NCBI GenBank assembly: GCA_028717865.1
Contig: JAQUMZ010000208.1
Span: 1 to 5,363, forward strand
Length of the DNA: 5,363 nt
From: Elusimicrobiota bacterium
Lineage (GTDB): Bacteria; Elusimicrobiota; Elusimicrobia; UBA1565; UBA9628
Direction: 5' to 3'
A program made the position numbers and the translations under genes. How positions within the stretch are numbered: the stretch's first letter is position 1; each line of letters begins with the position of its first letter. The notes under the pieces were generated by a model. The model saw nothing but the letters and a program-made list of their open reading frames with translations. It was not told the DNA's origin and did no database searches. Of this stretch, positions 1 through 5,363 are shown one piece after another.

Positions 1-3000
1 CTCATGGCGCTCGCCGCCTCGCCGAAGTAGACCGTGTAGGTGAGGGGGTCGCCCGGGGGATTTCCGACCTGATCCCAGGAGACGCTCACCGAATTCTTCA
101 TGGTCCGGACCACGGGAGAACTCTTGAAGGGCCCGGCCACGCTGGGGGTCTCGGGCGGATCGTTGAGGAATTCGGCGAAAAGGCTCCGGACTTCGCCCGC
201 CGTTGTCGCGCCGAAGGAATCCTCGGCCGAAACGCGGTAGAACACCGTGGTCCCATATTGCAGGGGCAGGAGAAAGGCCGTGGTCGTCCCGGTCTGTACC
301 GAGGCCAGGGCGGCGCTTGAAGTGCCCAGCTCGAATCGGTAGACCACGTCGTCGCCGTCCGGATCGCCGGTGTCGCCCCAGCTCAGGGGATAGCTGGTGG
401 CCCGGGTCCGCAGCGCTGCCGGCGAGAGGTACTGGACCGCCTTGGGCGGCAGGTTGGCCATGTGGCTGACAAGGCTCATCCAGGAACCCGTGGATACCCC
501 GCCGTAGGGGTCGGCGGCGAGCACCCGCCATTGGCAGGCGGTCTCGAATTGCAGGCTTACGAGCAGGGCGGTGGCGGAGCCCAGCGCGATCGTCGAAAAG
601 CCCGTTCCGGTGCTCAGCTCGAGTTCGTAGGCGACCGGGTCCCCGTCCGGATCGGCCGAAGCTGCCCAATGGAGCGTCGCTGCGGGAGAGGCGGTGTGCA
701 GGTTGAGTACGCCGGCGGTGCTGAGGTAGACAACGGAAGCCGGCGCCGAGTTCTTGAAGACGTGGACGAGGGCCTGGACGCCGCCGGTCACCGTCGCCGT
801 GGCGCCGAAGGCGTCGTATGCCTCCGTCCGCCAGTAGTAGGTCGCGCCGAAGGCAAGCGGCCCGACCGGCACGGAGGTCTGCCTGGCGTCGGCCAAGAGC
901 GCCAAGGATGCCTGAGAGGTTCCCAGGAATACGCGGTAGCCCACCGGATCGTCGTCCGGGTCCGCGGCAGCGGTCCAGGACAGGGAATCGGTTCCAGAGC
1001 GGGTGCTCACCGCGCCGAAGCCCGAGACCGCGTCGAAGGCTTGCGGCGGGGCGTTCGCGAATTGGTAGTAGACCCAGTTGGTGGGCGAATTGGAGACCGC
1101 GCCGTAGCCGTCCACGGCCGATATCTTGTAGTAGTACGCCGTGTCGACCGAGAGATTGGACGCCGTGTAGCCCAGCGAGTTCGAGGGGGCCGGCGCCAGG
1201 CTCGCGGGCGAGGTGCCCAACAAGATGTTGTAGAGCACAGGATCGCCGTCGGGATCGACGGCCTCCTGCCAGAAGAAGGACTGGGACGGCGCGGTTCCAT
1301 GGAAGGCGTTGGTCCCGGTCTTGGAGAGATTGACCGGAGCCGCGGGCGGTGAGTTCTTGAACAGGCGCAGAAGGCGCTGCGCTCCTTGCGATATGGCGGT
1401 GGTGCCGCCGAAGCCGTCGTAGGCATCCACGCGCCAGTAATAGGTGGTCCCGAAGCCCAAATCGGTCAGGACCGCGGCGGGAAGAGCGGTGTCCTCGACG
1501 GCCGATAGGCTCGCCGGCGCGGTGCCCAAGGAGACCCTGTAGCCCACCATGTCCCCGTCCGGGTCCGCGGAGGTTGTCCAGGATATGGCCGTTGCCGCGT
1601 CCCTGGTAATCACCGTGCCCGTCCCTCCGGCTACGCTGAAGGCCTGCGGCGGGACGTTGGCGAACCGGTAGAAGACCGAATTAAAGGGAGAGGGCGAAAC
1701 CTTGCCGTAAACATCCGTCGCAATGATCTTGTAGTAGTACGTCGTGTTGAGGGACAGGGGGACCGTGTAGCCCAATGAAACCGGCGAGACGGTGGTCAGG
1801 CGGGCCGGGTCGGTCCCGAACTGGATGCTGTAGGCGAGGGCATCGCCGTCCGGATCGACGGCATCGTCCCAATAGAAGGAATGCTCCGGGGCAAAGCCGT
1901 GGTGCGGGACCGCACCGGTCTGGGACCGGTTGGCTGGCGCGCCAGGGGCCGAGTTCTGGAATACCGGAAGCACCGCCTGAAGGCCGGAGGAGGCCGCGCC
2001 GCCGAAGCCGTCCCGCGCCGTTACCCGCCAATAGTAGGTCGTCCCGAACTCGAAAAGCAGGTCGAAGTATCTGGCCGGGGAACTTTGGATGATCGGCCCC
2101 GCCCCTGGGAAGGTCGCGACGGCTACGTCGTAGGCGACCGGATCGCCGTCCGGATCGTCCGCGGCCTGCCAGGAGAGGGCAAGCGAAGAGTCCCGCGTCG
2201 CGACCGTCCCGCTTCCGGAAAGAACCGCGAAGGGGAGGGGCGCCGAGTTCAAAAGGGTCAGGCGCAGGGCCTGAATCGGCGAATCGGCCGCGGCGCCGTA
2301 GGAGTCGTAGGCGCTGACCTCCCAATAATATGTCGTCTCCGTCGCGGGCGAGGTGAAGCCGTAGGAAGCGCCCTCTCCGTCTTGGACCAGGGCGAGCGCG
2401 GCAGGAGCGGTTCCCACGAAGACTCGGTAGTTGACCGGATCCCCGTCCGGGTCGTCCGCCCAGGACCAGGCAAGCTCCGCGCGGGGCGTCCAGGTGTGCT
2501 GGCTGCTCGTGCCCGCGCCGGCAAGGACCGCGGGCGCTGCCGGCGGCGAATTCTTGAAGATCGGTACGTAGAACTGCTCCGTGCCGCCGGCAAGCCAGCG
2601 CGAGGCGTCGTAGCTGTCCCGCGCCCTCACCGACCAGTAATACGTCGTTCCGAAGGCAAGCCCGTCCACCCGCCAGGAGGTCTGATCCGTGCTGGCCGCG
2701 AGCGTCTGCGTGGACTGCCCGGCCGGCCGCCAGAATACGTCGTAGACCACCGGATCGTTGTCCGCGTCAACCGCGGCCTGCCAAGCCAGGATGGCGGATG
2801 TCGCGCGCGTGACGGCCGGGCCCGTGCCGCCGGCCACGGAGAAGCTCCCCGGAGCGCTATTGGACAGGTTGAGGTTGAAGCTCATAACCGGTGAGGGAGT
2901 CGTTTGGAGAGGCAGGCCCAGATGGGAGTCCGTGGCCGCGACCTGCCAGTAGTACGTCGCGCCGAAAGCCAACGGCGGAGTGGCCAGGCTGTTTTGCGCG

Positions 3001-4118
3001 GAGGTTCCGACCACAGCCAGCCCCGTGGAGGATGTCCCCATGAGGATGGAATACGCCACCGGGTCGCCGTCCGGGTCGCTGGAAGACTGCCAGGACAGCG
3101 AGGCCGCCGAGGAATGCTGGACGACCATGCCCAGGGGTCCGGACTGTGCCGGAACCGTGGGCGTGCCCGTATAAACGAAACGCCGCAGGGGTTGAGACCC
3201 CGAGGAGCCGAGGTAAAGGATGCGCTCGTTCCAGGCGCAGCCGCCCGGGGAGTCGGCGACCACGCTGGCCTGCAAAGTCCCGTCCCCACCCAGCTTCACG
3301 ACACCCTGAGGGCAGCCGGCCGGACCGCACACGGGCTGGCTGATGTAGAGGCCGCCGGCCGGATCCGTCCACATGCCCCGAGGATAAAAGCTATAGGTCC
3401 AGTTCGAGGAGGGGATGTCGCTTTGGAGGGAGCCGCCGGCGGAAAACTTCAGGACGTGCTGGCAGAGACTGTCCGCCACGTACAGGCTTCCCTGAGGATC
3501 GACGGCCAAGTGCGAGGGCGTATAGCAGCTGCCGCCCGTGGCGCTGATCCCGGGCATGGTGACGGTCCGGACCAAGGCGCCTGAGAGATCGTATTCGTTG
3601 ATGAAACCCTTAAGGCCGCCTGGTGGACACGAACAGCCCACGCACAGGGGGCAATACGTCCGGGTTACGTATTGGTGCCCGATGTAAACGTGGCCGTTGG
3701 CCTTGTTGATGGCCGAGGAAACCCAGCCGATCTCGCCGTAGGGGTTCGGCAGGGAAATCGAGGTCTGCCCGAGGAATACGCCGTTGTTCTGGAAGCGCCT
3801 GAGCGCCAGGCTGTTGAGCCCGCCCGCGCCGTCCAGAACGTCCACGATGCCGCTGTGCTCCACCGCGAAGGCCGCGGGCGAGGAAACCCCCGAGTCAAAG
3901 GAGAACATCGGGGTTATCCCCTGAGTCGCGTAGGAGGCCACGGTGTAGTAAGTCCCCCCCGTGGGCAGGCCGAAGACATAGAGATTGCCTACCGCATCTC
4001 TGTCCAGCGCGGTCAACGAGGCTGTTGCCGGCGTGAAGGAGCTCTGCAGGATGTAGTTGCCCGCTAGGACCCGTCCGGGCAGGACCGCCAAGAGCAGAAT
4101 GCTCGCAAGCGCTTTCAT
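1..4118 (-). CDS. Giant secreted protein: signal peptide, NHL-like beta-propeller, 11 or more fibronectin-III-like modules (3' end missing)
   Basis: Reading the minus strand from the ATG at 4118-4116 gives 1372 codons with no stop, and the frame is still open at base 1. The frame was checked at the DPDGD motif in modules 1, 4, 6, 8, 10 and 11 (for example Asp codons starting at 3077, 2156 and 365), so no frameshift is apparent. Residues 1-19 are a signal peptide. Residues 20-316 look like a six-bladed NHL/SMP-like propeller, with LAVDPQGSLYVAD at 204-216 as its clearest blade. From about residue 320, fibronectin-III-like modules follow, with the pattern LSW, DPDGDPVxYxV, GT, then TTYYWxVxAxDxxG. 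The start is supported by the ribosome binding site, the signal peptide and the ATGA overlap with the coupling-protein gene. The function is unknown. Exported repeat proteins of this build are usually adhesins, surface structures or secreted substrates. No C-terminal anchor or sorting signal can be judged because that end is missing. No catalytic domain is visible. Confidence 0.93.
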   Translation of the reverse strand, partial: MKALASILLLAVLPGRVLAGNYILQSSFTPATASLTALDRDAVGNLYVFGLPTGGTYYTVASYATQGITPMFSFDSGVSSPAAFAVEHSGIVDVLDGAGGLNSLALRRFQNNGVFLGQTSISLPNPYGEIGWVSSAINKANGHVYIGHQYVTRTYCPLCVGCSCPPGGLKGFINEYDLSGALVRTVTMPGISATGGSCYTPSHLAVDPQGSLYVADSLCQHVLKFSAGGSLQSDIPSSNWTYSFYPRGMWTDPAGGLYISQPVCGPAGCPQGVVKLGGDGTLQASVVADSPGGCAWNERILYLGSSGSQPLRRFVYTGTPTVPAQSGPLGMVVQHSSAASLSWQSSSDPDGDPVAYSILMGTSSTGLAVVGTSAQNSLATPPLAFGATYYWQVAATDSHLGLPLQTTPSPVMSFNLNLSNSAPGSFSVAGGTGPAVTRATSAILAWQAAVDADNDPVVYDVFWRPAGQSTQTLAASTDQTSWRVDGLAFGTTYYWSVRARDSYDASRWLAGGTEQFYVPIFKNSPPAAPAVLAGAGTSSQHTWTPRAELAWSWADDPDGDPVNYRVFVGTAPAALALVQDGEGASYGFTSPATETTYYWEVSAYDSYGAAADSPIQALRLTLLNSAPLPFAVLSGSGTVATRDSSLALSWQAADDPDGDPVAYDVAVATFPGAGPIIQSSPARYFDLLFEFGTTYYWRVTARDGFGGAASSGLQAVLPVFQNSAPGAPANRSQTGAVPHHGFAPEHSFYWDDAVDPDGDALAYSIQFGTDPARLTTVSPVSLGYTVPLSLNTTYYYKIIATDVYGKVSPSPFNSVFYRFANVPPQAFSVAGGTGTVITRDAATAISWTTSADPDGDMVGYRVSLGTAPASLSAVEDTALPAAVLTDLGFGTTYYWRVDAYDGFGGTTAISQGAQRLLRLFKNSPPAAPVNLSKTGTNAFHGTAPSQSFFWQEAVDPDGDPVLYNILLGTSPASLAPAPSNSLGYTASNLSVDTAYYYKISAVDGYGAVSNSPTNWVYYQFANAPPQAFDAVSGFGAVSTRSGTDSLSWTAAADPDDDPVGYRVFLGTSQASLALLADARQTSVPVGPLAFGATYYWRTEAYDAFGATATVTGGVQALVHVFKNSAPASVVYLSTAGVLNLHTASPAATLHWAASADPDGDPVAYELELSTGTGFSTIALGSATALLVSLQFETACQWRVLAADPYGGVSTGSWMSLVSHMANLPPKAVQYLSPAALRTRATSYPLSWGDTGDPDGDDVVYRFELGTSSAALASVQTGTTTAFLLPLQYGTTVFYRVSAEDSFGATTAGEVRSLFAEFLNDPPETPSVAGPFKSSPVVRTMKNSVSVSWDQVGNPPGDPLTYTVYFGEAASAM
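753..1355 (-). repeat. Two-module super-repeat unit, modules 7-8 (residues 922-1122)
   Basis: This is the 603-bp counterpart of the unit at 1356-1955. It starts at FKNSPPAAP. Module 7 has FHGTAP, AVDPDGDPV, YYYKI and FANAPPQAF. Module 8 has the Thr-Arg pair (STRSGT), DPDDDPVGYRV and ATYYWRTEAYDAFG. The same phase continues at 1956-2552 (modules 3-4, 597 bp) and 165-752 (modules 9-10, 588 bp), with weaker similarity. All four lengths are multiples of three. Confidence 0.8.
1356..1955 (-). repeat. Two-module super-repeat unit, modules 5-6 (residues 722-921)
   Basis: This 600-bp unit starts at the Asn of an FxNS linker (FQNSAP) and pairs an odd-type with an even-type module. Module 5 has HHGFAP, YYYKI and the linker FANVPPQAF. 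Module 6 has SVAGGTG, a Thr-Arg pair 14 residues before the acidic motif, and TTYYWRVDAYDGFGG. By eye about half of its residues match the next unit (753-1355), which is more than adjacent modules match each other. Confidence 0.8.
3171..4061 (-). other. NHL/SMP-like beta-propeller domain (residues 20-316)
   Basis: About six blade-like segments can be seen, each with a hydrophobic-D-x-x-G-x-(L/I/V)-Y-(V/I) core. They are LTALDRDAVGNLYVFG at 35-50, one near 80-110 (AAFAVEHSGIVDVLD), one near 130-150 (NKANGHVYIGHQ), LAVDPQGSLYVAD at 204-216, MWTDPAGGLYISQ at 249-261 and a weak one near 290-316. This resembles the NHL repeat consensus and fits a six-bladed propeller. Such folds usually bind ligands or partners, and no enzyme signature is recognised. 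The domain has nine cysteines (156, 159, 162, 164, 198, 219, 264, 269, 294), whereas the visible repeat array after it has one. Blade borders are approximate. Confidence 0.68.
3627..3653 (-). other. Four-cysteine cluster in the propeller (residues 156-164)
   Basis: Residues 156-164 read CPLCVGCSC, a C-x2-C-x2-C-x-C arrangement followed by PPGG. It lies between the third and fourth propeller blades and probably forms a surface loop. In an exported protein this could be a disulfide knot with the other five cysteines of the domain, or a metal site. The sequence alone does not decide between them. Confidence 0.6.
4062..4118 (-). other. Signal peptide of the repeat protein (residues 1-19)
   Basis: The N-terminus is MK, then a hydrophobic stretch ALASILLLAVL, then PGRVLA before GNY. 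This fits a Sec signal peptide with signal peptidase I cleavage after Ala19 (V-L-A then G). There is no lipobox cysteine, so a lipoprotein is unlikely. The basic N-region has only one Lys, and Arg16 sits in the C-region, which is slightly unusual. The protein is therefore expected outside the cytoplasm. Confidence 0.82.
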
Positions 4119-5363
4119 TGTTTGCGCTCCCCCTTTTTGTTCATGTCGCCGGCCTTCTGAGGTGATCTCAGGACCGACTCAAGATTCAGCCCTTCCCGAT
4201 CCGCGCCGGGCACGGGTCCAAGCCAGGCGTCCTTGCCGCTTACGACCTTATAGACGCGGGCCGTCCGAACCAGACAATCCTGTCGTCCCGGCGCGAATAT
4301 CAGGGCCGTCCCCTCGGGCAGGCTCTTAAGCTTATTGGGGTGGACCTTGAAGTGCTCCACGGCCCGACGCGACACTTCCCCCGTCTTGCGCATCCCGAGC
4401 AAAGTCTTTTGCATGCGCTCCGTATCCTCGAAGGTCTTGAAGGTTCCCAGGATGGAGGCCCAGAACTCGGCGTCCTCGGGGTCCGGCGCGCGGAAGCAGA
4501 CCTTGCAGCCGGAGGTGTTGTTGAATACCGCGGAGTCGAAGGATTCCGCCGGCATGCCCTGCACCTTCTGAAGCTGCCCCAGGTCCTGGTGCGAGAGGGT
4601 CGTCCACATCTTCGCGGAGCCCACGGTCGCTATGAAGGAAGCGAAGGCCGGGGTCGCGAACTCGGCGAACTCGTCGAGAATGACCGAGGCCGGGCCGGGC
4701 TTTTCCCGCCTCTGCTGGCGCCAGGAGGCCACGGAGAGCATCCCCGAGATCAGCATGCGGCCCAGGGGGTTGGCCTGGACCTGCAGGTGGCCTATGGGGA
4801 TGGCGAAATAGGCGAGTTGGTCGCGGGCGAAGACCTTGTCGAGCTCGATCTGCGGAGAGTACGTGTTGAGGAGGGCGCCCAAAGGGCCCGAGGACCAGGG
4901 GCTGATCGCCGAGGTGAGGGCCGTGGTGTCCGGGTTCTTATCGAACTCTTGCGCCGCCGCCTCCGCGACCTTCTTGTCCTTGCACAGGTCGAACGCGCGC
5001 TGGCGGCACTTATCGTCGCCGAAGTAGAGGAAGCAGTCCCGCAGGGTGAAATCCAGGCCGGTGCTCCAGAACACCTCGGCCATGCGCTGGATCTTGGCGA
5101 AGTCCAAGGCTCGGTAGTAGTCCTGGCCTTCACCGGACGAAGTCGGCTCCCGGCCAATGATCCGGGAGATTTGGTTGGCCAGGGCGGTCGCGTCCTGTCC
5201 GGGGAGCTTGCGCAATGGATTGAAGGTCATGGACCTGGGGTCCTGGGGGTTGAAGTAGCGCACGTCATGCCCCCGGCCGCAACGCTGCGCCATGGCCAGG
5301 AACTGGTCGAAGTCGCAAGTATCGCCCTTGGCCTCCATGAAGAAGACCGGCATGCCGAGATCG
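4115..5363 (-). CDS. Type IV coupling protein (TraD/VirD4/TraG-like ATPase), C-terminal part
   Basis: This is the C-terminal 415 residues of a conjugation or type IV secretion coupling ATPase, a family that forms inner-membrane hexamers and feeds substrate to the channel. The frame stays open to the right edge (codons DLG before the Met at 5353), so that Met is internal and the true start is outside the window. Numbering from it, MEAKGD (6-11) matches the family's D-x-KGD strand after Walker A, and FNPL (44-47) is a family landmark. VILDEF (224-229, nt 4667-4684) is Walker B, and SHQDLGQL (254-261) is the conserved Gln-containing motif. Residues 275-305 (NNTSGCKV, then APDPEDAEFW) and 345-370 match the TraG/TraD C-terminal region that ends the ATPase fold. 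The tail is short and basic (MNKKGERKQ), unlike the long acidic tail of F-plasmid TraD. Walker A and the transmembrane segments are not in the window. The family is clear; the subfamily and the substrate are not. Its TGA overlaps the next gene's ATG. Confidence 0.88.
   Translation of the reverse strand, partial: DLGMPVFFMEAKGDTCDFDQFLAMAQRCGRGHDVRYFNPQDPRSMTFNPLRKLPGQDATALANQISRIIGREPTSSGEGQDYYRALDFAKIQRMAEVFWSTGLDFTLRDCFLYFGDDKCRQRAFDLCKDKKVAEAAAQEFDKNPDTTALTSAISPWSSGPLGALLNTYSPQIELDKVFARDQLAYFAIPIGHLQVQANPLGRMLISGMLSVASWRQQRREKPGPASVILDEFAEFATPAFASFIATVGSAKMWTTLSHQDLGQLQKVQGMPAESFDSAVFNNTSGCKVCFRAPDPEDAEFWASILGTFKTFEDTERMQKTLLGMRKTGEVSRRAVEHFKVHPNKLKSLPEGTALIFAPGRQDCLVRTARVYKVVSGKDAWLGPVPGADREGLNLESVLRSPQKAGDMNKKGERKQ
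4119..4134 (-). promoter_or_regulatory. Ribosome binding site of the repeat-protein gene, inside the coupling-protein gene
   Basis: The minus strand reads AGGGGGAG at 4134-4127, then 8 bases, then the ATG at 4118. This purine-rich Shine-Dalgarno match lies within the last Lys-Gly-Glu-Arg codons of the coupling protein. It supports the Met at 4118 as the start. Together with the ATGA overlap it suggests reinitiation by ribosomes that finish the upstream gene. No room is left for a separate promoter between the genes, although one inside the upstream gene cannot be excluded. Confidence 0.8.

Larger units (their letters stand above)
1..3162 (-). repeat. Array of 11 fibronectin-III-like modules, about 300 bp each, last one cut
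   Basis: The acidic motif occurs at about 3068, 2760, 2444, 2147, 1848, 1553, 1250, 953, 645, 353 and 52, so the spacing is 292-316 bp. Each module has a Trp strand (LSW or similar), the acidic turn (consensus DPDGDPVxY), a GT turn, a TTYYWxVxAxD strand and a linker such as FKNSPPA or FANxPPQAF. Variants of the acidic motif are DADNDPV in module 2, DPDGDAL in 5, DPDGDMV in 6, DPDDDPV in 8, DPDGDDV in 10 and NPPGDPL in 11. These modules resemble bacterial fibronectin-III-like or cadherin-like stalk domains. The acidic turn could bind calcium, which is inferred and not shown. Wobble positions differ among modules, so this is an old array and not a recent expansion. Confidence 0.9.

Noticed and set aside
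462..1352. Plus-strand open frame of 296 codons across modules 7-9
   Set aside because: This is the same type of antisense shadow: Arg/Gly-rich, no recognisable domain, and periodic with the repeats on the minus strand.
1681..2325. Minus-strand open frame of 214 codons in another frame
   Set aside because: It overlaps the continuous fibronectin-like frame, which has clear domain structure. Its Arg/Pro-rich translation is that of an out-of-frame reading.
1881..2894. Plus-strand open frame of 337 codons across modules 2-5
   Set aside because: It is exactly antisense to the repeat array, has low-complexity Arg/Gly-rich translation, and its motifs recur with the 300-bp period of the other strand. 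It is a GC-rich shadow frame.
1..3162. CRISPR-like or non-coding tandem repeat
   Set aside because: The 300-bp periodicity is explained by protein modules. Repeats are diverged at wobble positions and lengths stay in multiples of three.
5351..5353. Met codon at 5353 as the start of the coupling protein
   Set aside because: The frame is open upstream to the window edge, and the residues around it (DLGMPVFFMEAKGD) lie in the middle of the ATPase fold, so this is an internal Met.

Overview
The window is GC-rich by eye and holds two genes, both on the minus strand, with no intergenic space. Both genes run off a window edge. Nothing here identifies the host firmly. The GC-rich codon use, a type IV secretion coupling ATPase and a very long secreted fibronectin-like repeat protein suit a GC-rich Gram-negative-type bacterium. 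Elusimicrobiota or a myxobacteria-like lineage is only a guess.

Right part (4115-5363, minus): the C-terminal 415 residues of a TraD/VirD4/TraG-type type IV coupling protein, the hexameric ATPase that brings DNA or protein substrates to a type IV secretion channel. Its Walker B motif and the downstream SHQDLGQL motif are present. The Walker A and membrane segments would lie upstream, outside the window.

Left part (1-4118, minus): one uninterrupted reading frame of 1372 codons that continues past the window edge. It encodes a secreted protein with a signal peptide, then a cysteine-rich NHL-like beta-propeller of about 300 residues, then at least eleven fibronectin-III-like modules of about 100 residues. 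Most modules carry a DPDGDPV-type acidic motif. The modules alternate between two subtypes, so the array is really a series of two-module units of about 600 bp.

The two genes overlap as ATGA (4115-4118): the A of the second gene's ATG precedes the TGA of the first. A strong ribosome binding site for the second gene lies inside the last codons of the first. This suggests that the coupling ATPase and the giant surface or secreted protein are translated together. The inferred picture is a transfer or secretion locus that makes its own long extracellular protein, such as a mating or contact adhesin or a secreted substrate. The plus-strand open frames are antisense shadows of the repeat gene, and no RNA gene, insertion sequence, CRISPR array or terminator was seen.
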